Source: Nocardioides zhouii | GTDB lineage: Bacteria > Actinomycetota > Actinomycetes > Propionibacteriales > Nocardioidaceae | Length of the DNA: 64,000 bases | Direction of reading: 5' to 3' | Assembly: GCF_004137345.1 (NCBI RefSeq) | Contig: NZ_SDWV01000002.1 | Coordinates: forward strand, 1-64,000 | In this document: in pieces, positions 35,215 to 49,878 of the stretch | Layout of the letters: the number at the start of each line of letters is the position of its first letter | Numbering within the stretch: position 1 is the stretch's first letter | Translations under genes and position numbers: made by a program | The notes under the pieces: model-generated | What the model saw: only the letters and a program-made list of their open reading frames with translations | What the model was told of the DNA's origin: nothing | Databases searched by the model: none

Positions 35215-35294
35215 AGGACGGCGGCGAGGATGACGATGAGGATCAGTGCCCCGAGGGCCACCGGGATCACGAGGCGGCGGTGGCGGGGGTTCAT
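35211..35294 (-). CDS. 27-residue single-helix membrane microprotein
   Basis: A short ORF of 27 residues starts at ATG 35294 with a basic start (MNPRHRRL) followed by one hydrophobic helix (VIPVALGALILIVILAAVL). TACGAT (35301-35306) ends exactly 6 nt before the ATG, the leaderless spacing seen at many genes here. The TGA overlaps the GTG of the methyltransferase by 4 nt. The promoter, start and coupling together argue that it is translated. It may be a functional microprotein or a leader that feeds ribosomes to the next gene. Confidence 0.65.
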   Translation of the reverse strand: MNPRHRRLVIPVALGALILIVILAAVL

Positions 35295-35326
35295 GTGGTC
35301 ATCGTAGTGACCGCCCGCCCATCGGC

Positions 35327-36616
35327 TCACCAGTGCTCGAGCGAGCTCCGGAACACCGTGGCGAGGTCGTCGGCAGTGACGTCGATCGGGGCGGTGGCGA
35401 GGAGGCGTTGCTGCTGGAGCGCGCCCTCGACCAGGTCGTCGACGTCCGCGGCGCCGTAGCCGATCTCGGCCAGACCGCTCGGCAGCCCCACGTCGCGCAT
35501 CAGGTCGCGCAGCACCGCGGGCAACGTGTCGGGGCCGGCGGACGCGGACGCGGATGGCCCGCCCAACAGCTCTGCGGCGCGCAGGTGGCGCTCGGGCGAG
35601 GCCTCGAAGGTCAGGGCGAAGGCGGCGGGCGCGGTCATCACCACGGCCATGCCGTGCGGCACGATCGGCTCGTCGTCGGGGTAGCCGGCCGGCCTGTAGT
35701 CCCGCACCCGGCCCGCGATCGGGTAGGCGCAGGCGTGGGGCACGTGGACGCCGGCGTTGCCGAAGCCGAGGCCGGCGAACGTGGCGGCCAGCGCCATCTG
35801 CTCACGGGCCGTCTCGTCGGAGCCGTCGCGGACCGCCGTCCGGAACGCCCCGGCCAGCAGGGTCAGGGCCTTCTCCGACCACATGTCGGCGATCGGGTTG
35901 GCGCCGCAGTAGGGCACCCGCTGCTCCGGCCGCTTGGCGTCGAAGTCGGCGAACCACCGCGCGGTCCAGCTCTCGAGGGCGTGGCAGAGGATGTCCATGC
36001 CGCACGACGCGGTGACCATCGCCGGCTGGGTCATCGTCAGGTCGGGGTCCACCACCGCCAGGGTCGGTCGCAGGCGCGCGTGCGAGATGCCGGTCTTCAC
36101 CTTGAGGGCGAGCACGTCGAGCACGCAGATCGTCGTCGACTCGGCGCCGGTGCCGGTGGTGGTCGGCACCGCGACGAGCGGGAGGAGCAGGTGCTCGGGG
36201 GCGCGACCGCCGCCCACGGGCGCGTTGACGTAGTCCATGAGCGTGCCCGGGTTGGTGAGGAGCAGGTCGACGGCCTTGGCCGTGTCGATGGCCGAGCCGC
36301 CGCCCACCGCGACGACGGCGTCGAACGGGCCGGTGCTGCGGGCGTACGCGATCGCCTCCTCCAGCGACGCGTCCGTCGGCTCGACGCGCGCGCGGTCGAA
36401 CACCGAGACCTCGATGCCCTGGCCCCGCATCGCGTCGGCGATCCGCTCGGGGTGGCCCGTCGCGGCCACGCCGGGGTCGGTGACGAGCAGGACCCGGCGC
36501 GCCGCCCCATCGGCCCCCGCCGCAACGAGCTGCTGGACGTCCCAGCCGATCTCGGCGCTGGCGCCTCGCCCGAACTTCAGGCCGGGTGCGGCATAGGTGA
36601 AGACGCTCTCAGTCAT
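35327..36616 (-). CDS. Iron-containing alcohol dehydrogenase, ADHFE1/HOT-like
   Basis: This is a 429-residue group III (Fe-dependent) alcohol dehydrogenase. GGGSAIDTAKA binds the cofactor, and metal ligands fit MDILCHALES and VPHACAYP with a later His in VPHGMAV. The sequence pattern (YAAPGLKFGRGASAEIG, PVGGG, VPTTTGTGAEST) is closest to hydroxyacid-oxoacid transhydrogenase, which couples 4-hydroxybutyrate and 2-oxoglutarate. ATG 36616 overlaps the stop of the double-Nudix gene. The exact substrate is uncertain. Confidence 0.82.
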   Translation of the reverse strand: MTESVFTYAAPGLKFGRGASAEIGWDVQQLVAAGADGAARRVLLVTDPGVAATGHPERIADAMRGQGIEVSVFDRARVEPTDASLEEAIAYARSTGPFDAVVAVGGGSAIDTAKAVDLLLTNPGTLMDYVNAPVGGGRAPEHLLLPLVAVPTTTGTGAESTTICVLDVLALKVKTGISHARLRPTLAVVDPDLTMTQPAMVTASCGMDILCHALESWTARWFADFDAKRPEQRVPYCGANPIADMWSEKALTLLAGAFRTAVRDGSDETAREQMALAATFAGLGFGNAGVHVPHACAYPIAGRVRDYRPAGYPDDEPIVPHGMAVVMTAPAAFALTFEASPERHLRAAELLGGPSASASAGPDTLPAVLRDLMRDVGLPSGLAEIGYGAADVDDLVEGALQQQRLLATAPIDVTADDLATVFRSSLEHW

Positions 36617-37527
36617 CGCTCTGTCCCTTCGGTCTCCAGACCCAGCGCGTGGTGCACGAGATCGAGGACCTCGACCTCGCCCGACGCGACGTCGGCGACG
36701 CGCACCCAGGCGGCAGCGTCGGTGGTGCCGTCGACCTCGCGGACGTACGGCTCGCCGGCACCCACGGTGGCGGCGTAGAGCAGGTGGACGCCGTGGTAGT
36801 CCTCGAGGCGACCCGACGGCGCGTTGCCGGAGAAGTGGGTGTCGTGCACGCCGACCAGCGCTCCCACCTCGCACGTCAGACCGCACTCCTCCTCGACCTC
36901 GCGCGCGAGCGCGAGGGACGGGTGCTCACCGTGGTCGATGCCGCCGCCGGGCAGCGTCCACCGGCCCGGGTGGGCAGCGCGTGGCGAGAGGCGGGTGAGC
37001 AGCAGCTGCTGCTCCGGGACCGATCCGCGCAGCACCACGGCGTACGCCGCCACGCGCTGCAGCCGGAACGGGAGGTGGTCGGCGAGGGCTTCCCCCACGA
37101 GTGCCGCGGTCGGGACCACACCGGAGATCACGTCGTCGAGCGGCTTCCAGGCCGCTTCACTGGTGGACCCGTCGACCTCCAGGACGCGGGGCGTCGGTGC
37201 GTCGGGCGGCACCCATCCGTCGTAGACGATGCGAATCGCGTGGGCGTCCACGAGCTTGCCGTCGCGCGACGCCCGCGGCAGGTGGGCGCTGTAGACGCGG
37301 GCCGTCTCGCTGACGGTCGCGTCGAGCCCGGTCTCCTCGTGGATCTCGCGGACGACCGCCGTCCGGGGGTCCTCGCCGTGGTCGACGCCGCCTCCGGGGA
37401 GGGTCCACAGCTCGGTGCGCGACACGCGTTGCGCGAGCCGGCTCAGCAGCACCTCGACCCGGTCCGCGCGCTCGCGGAGCACGACGGCGTACGCAGCCAC
37501 ACGCTGACGCTGCGGAAGGGATGCCAT
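36613..37527 (-). CDS. Double Nudix hydrolase (two domains in tandem)
   Basis: This 304-residue protein has two complete Nudix domains (about 8-150 and 157-295). Both Nudix boxes are intact: GGGVDHGEDPRTAVVREIHE with ETGL following, and GGGIDHGEHPSLALAREVEE with ECGL. Both domains share an RVAAYAVVLR start, so they arose by internal duplication. The family hydrolyses nucleoside diphosphates linked to another group. TAGGTT ends 6 nt before ATG 37527 (leaderless). It is coupled to the Fe-ADH gene by a 4-nt overlap. Confidence 0.9.
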   Translation of the reverse strand: MASLPQRQRVAAYAVVLRERADRVEVLLSRLAQRVSRTELWTLPGGGVDHGEDPRTAVVREIHEETGLDATVSETARVYSAHLPRASRDGKLVDAHAIRIVYDGWVPPDAPTPRVLEVDGSTSEAAWKPLDDVISGVVPTAALVGEALADHLPFRLQRVAAYAVVLRGSVPEQQLLLTRLSPRAAHPGRWTLPGGGIDHGEHPSLALAREVEEECGLTCEVGALVGVHDTHFSGNAPSGRLEDYHGVHLLYAATVGAGEPYVREVDGTTDAAAWVRVADVASGEVEVLDLVHHALGLETEGTER

Positions 37528-37533
37528 GCCCCC

Positions 37534-37551
37534 AACCTAGTGAAGTACGGT
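37534..37551. promoter_or_regulatory. Back-to-back -10 boxes of divergent leaderless genes
   Basis: AACCTA at 37534-37539 is TAGGTT on the minus strand, 6 nt before the Nudix ATG. TACGGT at 37546-37551 lies 7 nt before GTG 37559 on the plus strand. The two promoters point away from each other, so their upstream regions overlap. Confidence 0.55.
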
Positions 37552-37558
37552 GAGCGCC

Positions 37559-38611
37559 GTGTCCCCCGCGTCCCGTGATCCGTGGCTCGACAACGTCAAG
37601 ATGGCGCTGGTCACCCTGGTGGTCATCGGGCACGCCATCGGCCTGGTCGAGGCCACTGCGGGCAGCCACTGGGTCTACGACTTCATCTACCTGTGGCACA
37701 TCCCGGCGTTCGTCTTCGTGAGCGGCTACCTGTCGAAGTCGTTCGAGTGGGACCGGCGCCGGCTGAAGAGCCTCGTCTACACCCTCGCCATCCCCTACCT
37801 GCTCTTCGAACCGGCCCTGTTCTACTTCCGCCGCGACGTCGTCGGCGAGGGCGTCGAGTACCCGCTGTGGATCGAGCCGCACTGGACGATGTGGTACCTC
37901 ATCGTCCTGCTGATGTGGCGGCTCATCACGCCGATCCTCAAGCGGCACTGGCTCTTCCTGCCGCTGTCGGTGGTCGTCAGCCTCGCCGGTGGTCTCTGGG
38001 ACACCGAGGCGCTGATGATCCCCCGGTTCCTGGGCCTCCTGCCGTTCTTCGTCCTCGGCCTGCACCTCAAGCCGCGCCACCTCGCGCACCTCGACGATGT
38101 CTGGGTGCGGGTCGCCGCGGTGCCGACGCTGATCGGCATCGGCGTGATGGCCGCCTACACCGACACGTGGGCCGACGCCGCCCTGCTCTGGTACGACACC
38201 GGCTACAACGAGATCCCGATCGCCGACGAGATCGTCTTCCAGACCCGCCTCACCGTGATGATGGTCGGCCTGCTCGGCGCGTTCGCGGCGATGTCGCTGA
38301 TCCCGCGTCGGCCGCTCGGGTGGTTCACCACGATGGGCACCGCGACGATGGTGATCTACCTCTTCCACGGCTTCGTGATCAAGACGTTCAAGGCAGTCGG
38401 CTGGCCGGAGTTCACGACCACCTATCCCGTGCTCGGGCTGGTGCTGACGATTCTCGGGGCCGTGGCCCTTGCGCTGCTGCTCGCCAGCCCGCCCGTACGA
38501 CGCGTGCTGGAGCCGTTCACCAACCCGCTGGGCTGGCTGGAGGAGCGCCGCGCCCGGCACGCGGAGACCCGCGAGGCCGAGCGGCCTACCCCGGCCCCCA
38601 CGTCGGACTGA
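37559..38611 (+). CDS. Acyltransferase-3 family membrane protein
   Basis: This is a 350-residue integral membrane protein with about ten helices. The N-terminal WLDNVKMALVTLVVIGHA with its conserved His is typical of the acyltransferase-3 family, which acylates sugars or other surface molecules. GTG 37559 is chosen from the TACGGT box 7 nt upstream; GTG 37550 overlaps that box. The last 26 nt overlap the convergent PlsC-like gene. The C-terminal tail is hydrophilic. Confidence 0.85.
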   Translation: MSPASRDPWLDNVKMALVTLVVIGHAIGLVEATAGSHWVYDFIYLWHIPAFVFVSGYLSKSFEWDRRRLKSLVYTLAIPYLLFEPALFYFRRDVVGEGVEYPLWIEPHWTMWYLIVLLMWRLITPILKRHWLFLPLSVVVSLAGGLWDTEALMIPRFLGLLPFFVLGLHLKPRHLAHLDDVWVRVAAVPTLIGIGVMAAYTDTWADAALLWYDTGYNEIPIADEIVFQTRLTVMMVGLLGAFAAMSLIPRRPLGWFTTMGTATMVIYLFHGFVIKTFKAVGWPEFTTTYPVLGLVLTILGAVALALLLASPPVRRVLEPFTNPLGWLEERRARHAETREAERPTPAPTSD

Positions 38612-39371
38612 CCGCGGACCGCGGCACCGAGTCGAGGTGGGCCGCCTCGGCCCGTGTCGGTGCGTGACCGCCGAGGTGCGCTGGGTACCACGGCGCGCGC
38701 TCGCCCGGCGCTGGCACGTGGTGCGGCAGCCGCTGCAGCTCCTCGAGCTGGTCGGTGAGCAGCGCGCCGAGCCGGCGGGTCCAGGCGATCACGTCGTCGT
38801 CCGGACCGACCGACAGCGGCGCGCCGAACGAGACGTCGACCCGCCGTCCGCGGGTGAGATCGGGTCGGGGCTTCCTGCCCCGGGCGTCCGGCACGCCGAC
38901 GGACCAGACGCGCTGGGAGCCCCAGATCGCCACCGGCACGACCGGCGCCCCGGTCTCCTGTGCCAGGCGAGCGACGCCGCGCATCAGCGAGCGCACCGTG
39001 TAGGAGTGGCTGATCCCCGCCTCCGGGAAGGAGCACACCGCCTCCCCCTGGAGCAGCAGGCGCCGCGACCGTAGGTACGCGGCCGCCGGTGCCTCGCGAT
39101 CCACGGGGACGTGCTGCATGCGGTCCATCGCCGCCCGGACGAACGGGACGTTCCAGATGTCGTGGCGGCACATGAACCGCAGGTAGCGCCCGCGCTCCAC
39201 CGCCGCCTGCTCGAGCAGGACGAAGTCGGGATAGCTGGCGTGGTTCGCCGCGACGATGACCGGACCCTGCTCGGGAAGGTGCTCGATCCCGATCCACCGC
39301 GTGTCCACGCCCAGAGCCCGGATCACGCCACGGCCCAGGACGTTGGTGGCGCGGTAGACGCGCTCGGTCAC
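38586..39371 (-). CDS. PlsC-family lysophospholipid acyltransferase
   Basis: This is a 261-residue acyltransferase. The HX4D motif is in AANHASYPDF, and the acceptor-binding FPEAG in VCSFPEAGISH. The family acylates lysophosphatidic acid or related lipids at the membrane. GTG 39371 overlaps the upstream reductase stop by 4 nt. The C-terminus overlaps the convergent acyltransferase-3 gene. Confidence 0.87.
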   Translation of the reverse strand: MTERVYRATNVLGRGVIRALGVDTRWIGIEHLPEQGPVIVAANHASYPDFVLLEQAAVERGRYLRFMCRHDIWNVPFVRAAMDRMQHVPVDREAPAAAYLRSRRLLLQGEAVCSFPEAGISHSYTVRSLMRGVARLAQETGAPVVPVAIWGSQRVWSVGVPDARGRKPRPDLTRGRRVDVSFGAPLSVGPDDDVIAWTRRLGALLTDQLEELQRLPHHVPAPGERAPWYPAHLGGHAPTRAEAAHLDSVPRSAVSPTWGPG

Positions 39372-40618
39372 TGGAAGGGCGGGCGCGCGTCGCGAGCGAT
39401 CGACCGTCGGCCTGCCCAGCGCCAGACCCTCGCCGCCCGGTCTCGGTCGGCGTCGTCCACGAGGTTGCCCATCCACCGCAGCGCCAGGGTCATCAGCCAG
39501 TCCGAGCGCATCCCGGCCGGGCCGAGCGCCGCGACGACCTTCGGCTGGGTGGCGATGCCCGCCAGCCGGCGCGCGATGGAGAACGACTCGCCGTAGTGCT
39601 CGACCAGCGTCGAACGCCACGCCTCGCCCAGCCCGGTGCCGCTCGCGATGTGCTCGGCCACGAACCGCCCGGTCTCGAGGCCGTAGTCGATGCCCTCGCC
39701 GTTGAGCGGGTTGACGCACGCAGCGGCGTCGCCGATCAGCGCCCAGTTGGGTCCGGCCACGTTGCTGACCGCGCCGCCCATCGGCAACAGCGCGGACGTG
39801 GGCATCCGCAGCGAGCCTGCGAGGCCGAAGTCCTTGCCGATCGTGTTGGCGTAGGTCTGCATGAGAGGCTTGATCGCGACCTCGGCGGGCCGCCTGCTGG
39901 TGGCGAGCGTGCCCGCGCCGAGGTTCACCGTCCCGTCGCCGAGCGGGAAGATCCAGCCGTAGCCCGAGACCAGGTCGCCCTGCTCGTCGCGGAGCTCGAG
40001 GTGCGAGCTGATCCACGGGTCGTCCGACTGGTCGGAGTCGACGTACGCGCGGCCGGCGACGGCGTACACGGTGTCGCGGTGCCACTCGCGGCCCAGGAGC
40101 TTGCCCAGCGGCGACCTGACGCCGTCGGCGCCGACCAGCCACTGGCAGGCGACCTCGTAGGAGCCATCGGCGTCGCGGAGCTCGACTGACGCGACCCGCT
40201 CGCCGTCACGACGTACGCCGACCGCGCGGGTGCCGTCGATGGCACGGGCCCCGCTCTCGATGGCCACCGTGCGCAGGTGGTCGTCGAGCTCGGTGCGGGC
40301 GACCGCGGAGCCCCAGTCGGGCAGGGACCCTCCGGGCCAGGGCAGCAGCAGCGTCTGGCCGAAGCCGTGGGCGCGCAGGCCGTGGTTGACGGTGTGCGCC
40401 CGCAGCCAGTCCTCGAGGCCGAGCTTCTGCATCTCCCCGATCGCGCGCGGGGTGAGGCCGTCACCGCAGGTCTTGTCGCGCGGGAAGGTGGCCGCGTCCA
40501 CCAGCAGGACATCCAGCCCCGCGCGGGCCGCCCAGGCCGCCGCAGCAGACCCGGAAGGACCGGCTCCGACGACGAGGACGTCGGCCGAGGTCGGGCGCGA
40601 GGTGGGGGGCTGGCTCAC
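39368..40618 (-). CDS. Geranylgeranyl-reductase family FAD-dependent oxidoreductase
   Basis: This is a 416-residue flavoprotein. The FAD-binding VVGAGPSGSAAAAWAARAG is at the start, DKTCGDGLTPRA follows, and GDAAACVNPLNGEGIDYGLE closes the FAD domain. The family reduces prenyl side chains, such as menaquinone (MenJ-type) or archaeal-type lipids. It is coupled to the acyltransferase gene by a GTGA overlap, so the two may act on a membrane lipid. GTG 40618 is the family-like start. It follows the rpoC terminator. Confidence 0.87.
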   Translation of the reverse strand: MSQPPTSRPTSADVLVVGAGPSGSAAAAWAARAGLDVLLVDAATFPRDKTCGDGLTPRAIGEMQKLGLEDWLRAHTVNHGLRAHGFGQTLLLPWPGGSLPDWGSAVARTELDDHLRTVAIESGARAIDGTRAVGVRRDGERVASVELRDADGSYEVACQWLVGADGVRSPLGKLLGREWHRDTVYAVAGRAYVDSDQSDDPWISSHLELRDEQGDLVSGYGWIFPLGDGTVNLGAGTLATSRRPAEVAIKPLMQTYANTIGKDFGLAGSLRMPTSALLPMGGAVSNVAGPNWALIGDAAACVNPLNGEGIDYGLETGRFVAEHIASGTGLGEAWRSTLVEHYGESFSIARRLAGIATQPKVVAALGPAGMRSDWLMTLALRWMGNLVDDADRDRAARVWRWAGRRSIARDARPPFQ

Positions 40619-40661
40619 ACCCAGAATCCTCTCAGGCCGGTCCTCATCCTCCGAAATGCGC

Positions 40662-40697
40662 CGAGCCCCGGCCCCCCGTGAAGGGGACCGGGGCTCG
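40662..40697 (-). terminator. rpoBC operon terminator hairpin
   Basis: CGAGCCCCGG (40662-40671) pairs with CCGGGGCTCG (40688-40697), and an inner CCCC/GGGG run extends the stem. It lies 12 nt after the rpoC stop. No T-run follows, as is common in actinobacteria. Confidence 0.8.
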
Positions 40698-40709
40698 ACA
40701 GTGACTTGC

Positions 40710-44555
<3,846 letters not shown>

Positions 44556-44607
44556 GGTGTGTTCCTTTGGTTGCTGTTTGAGTCAATAAGGCTGTGGGAC
44601 CGAGGGG

Positions 44608-44635
44608 CCCCGGGCGACGCGTACGCCGCCCGGGG
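44608..44635 (-). other. rpoB-rpoC intergenic hairpin
   Basis: CCCCGGGCG and CGCCCGGGG form a 9-bp GC-only stem with a 10-nt loop. It lies between rpoB and rpoC with no T-run. It could be a partial terminator or an RNA processing site that tunes the beta to beta' ratio. Confidence 0.6.
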
Positions 44636-44642
44636 ACTCGCC

Positions 44643-48224
<3,582 letters not shown>

Positions 48225-48321
48225 GAGGTGTCCTCACAAATGAGCAAGTGATCGGCGCTTGCCGACCACCATGACAGCCGTCCGGAGGGCGTCGGGCATC
48301 TGAGGGCAGGCGCAAGGGGAC

Positions 48322-48351
48322 ACGATAGCGCACATGAGGACACGCCTCAAA
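48322..48351 (-). promoter_or_regulatory. rpoBC promoter, downstream
   Basis: On the minus strand TTTGAG (48346-48351) and TATCGT (48322-48327) are 18 nt apart. This is a second candidate, nearer to rpoB; two promoters would fit a housekeeping operon. Confidence 0.4.
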
Positions 48352-48395
48352 CGCGGGGTCAATTCCCGAAGGGAAAACGCCACGCGTTGCGGATG

Positions 48396-48424
48396 ACTAT
48401 GAACTCCCGATGCCCTCGGGTCAA
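48396..48424 (-). promoter_or_regulatory. rpoBC promoter, upstream
   Basis: On the minus strand TTGACC (48419-48424) and CATAGT (48396-48401) are 17 nt apart. A leader of about 165 nt precedes the TTG of rpoB. Confidence 0.55.
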
Positions 48425-48454
48425 GCGGAACACACCGATTGGGTGACCCGTGGC

Positions 48455-49261
48455 TCAGCCCTGGACGGGTGAGGTGACCATGTCGTCGACGAGCCACTCG
48501 CCGTCGACGAGCTGCATCGACAGCGTCACCTGGTCCTTGTAGACGACAGGGTCCGCGCTCAGCTTGTTGGTCGTCGGGCGGTCCACGAAGACGAGCACCT
48601 GCACCCGGTCGGCCGACGCCCTGACGATGCCCGAGGCGATCACGGAGGTGGTCACCCTGGTCTGCGTCTCGGGAGCGTTCTCCTCGAGCAGCGTGAAGAG
48701 CTTGTCGTAGTCCTGGCGATAGGTGCCCGTCATCAGCGCCTGGGCAGCGCTCTTGTCCTCGGCGAGGGTCTCGTAGTCGTAGGACAGCACGGGCACGACG
48801 GCACGCTCGGCCGCCACCTGGGCCTGCCGCGCCGCGGAGTCGTCGCCCGCGTCGTCGCCGGCGATCCACATCCACAGCGTCGCCGCCACCAGGCCGGCCG
48901 CCACGACCGCGAGGCCCGCCAGCAGCCAGCCGGGGACCGTGCGGGTGGCGGGTGAGGCACCGGCGGGCTCCGTCGTGCGCTCGGCCTCGACGTCGGTGAG
49001 CCCGGGCACGGTGTGTGTCGCGACCGGAGGCTCGTCCGTGGCCGGCTCCTCCTCGGTCCCGGTGAACGCCGGGTGCTGGAGGTCGTACGCCTCCCGCGCG
49101 TCGGGGTCGAGCAGGACCTTCGCGGCCCGGTTGAGCGCGTCGAAGCGCCGGTCGCCGGGGTCGAGGTCGGCGACCTGGGACCTCCAGGCCGCCCGGATCT
49201 CCTCGGTCGAGGCGTCGCGGGGGACGTCGAGGACGTCGTACCAGGTGGGGGCGTCGCTCAC
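48455..49261 (-). CDS. Mce-associated membrane protein with J-like domain
   Basis: This is a 268-residue protein. Residues 1-65 look like a DnaJ J domain (WYDVLDVPRDASTEEIRAAW and KVLLDPDAREAYDL), but the HPD tripeptide needed to stimulate Hsp70 is absent: the region reads ADLDPGDRR. A linker and one membrane helix (about 110-130) follow, then a Mce-associated, VirB8-like domain ending in LVDGEWLVDDMV. GTG 49261 overlaps the preceding stop by 4 nt. It is the last gene of the mce operon, before rpoB. The J-like part may be a protein interaction module. Confidence 0.82.
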   Translation of the reverse strand: MSDAPTWYDVLDVPRDASTEEIRAAWRSQVADLDPGDRRFDALNRAAKVLLDPDAREAYDLQHPAFTGTEEEPATDEPPVATHTVPGLTDVEAERTTEPAGASPATRTVPGWLLAGLAVVAAGLVAATLWMWIAGDDAGDDSAARQAQVAAERAVVPVLSYDYETLAEDKSAAQALMTGTYRQDYDKLFTLLEENAPETQTRVTTSVIASGIVRASADRVQVLVFVDRPTTNKLSADPVVYKDQVTLSMQLVDGEWLVDDMVTSPVQG

Positions 49262-49878
49262 GGCGTGACTCCCCCGTCGGCAGGCGGCTGCTCGTCGGCG
49301 CCGGTGACGGGTGAGAAGTCGTCGACGAGCCACTCACCGTCGATCATCACCAGGTCGACGGTGAAGCGGAACGGCAGCGGCTCCTGGTCGACCGTCTGCG
49401 ACTCGTCGTCCGACCCCTGCTCGTACCTGTCGGTGAAGGCACCGGCCACCAGGACCCGTGCGGAGTCGTCGTCGATCGAGGACACTGCGGTCGCGAACAC
49501 GTCGGCCGTGCGCGTGATGCCGCCCTGGGCGACGAGCTGCTCGGCCGTCGCGACCTCCTTGTCGAAGTCCGCGGCGAACTTGGGCGTGATGACCTCGCGG
49601 ACCTGCTCGCGGTAGTCGGGCATCTGGCCGGAGTCGTCGATCATGTCGGGGCTGTAGGTGCCGAGCCGCTTCACGAACTGGTCGGTCAGGCTCATCACCT
49701 GCTCGCGCTCGTCGGGCTGGTCGAGGCCACCATCGGCGGACGCGCGTCCGCTCACGGACATCCAGATGAGGAGCGCGACGCAGGCGGCCACGACCAGCGC
49801 CAGCGAGGCAGCGACCGCGACCCGGATCCGAGGAGTCAGTCGCGTGTCAGCAGGGGCTGGAGGTAGAGCCACTTCCAC
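49258..49878 (-). CDS. Mce-associated membrane protein
   Basis: This is a 206-residue protein with one membrane helix (about 20-42) and an exported Mce-associated/VirB8-like domain ending in MIDGEWLVDDFSPV, parallel to the next gene. The GTG 49878 start makes it overlap mceF by 43 nt, and a later start is possible. Such proteins are thought to stabilise the Mce transporter. It is coupled to the J-like protein gene. Confidence 0.82.
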   Translation of the reverse strand: MEVALPPAPADTRLTPRIRVAVAASLALVVAACVALLIWMSVSGRASADGGLDQPDEREQVMSLTDQFVKRLGTYSPDMIDDSGQMPDYREQVREVITPKFAADFDKEVATAEQLVAQGGITRTADVFATAVSSIDDDSARVLVAGAFTDRYEQGSDDESQTVDQEPLPFRFTVDLVMIDGEWLVDDFSPVTGADEQPPADGGVTP

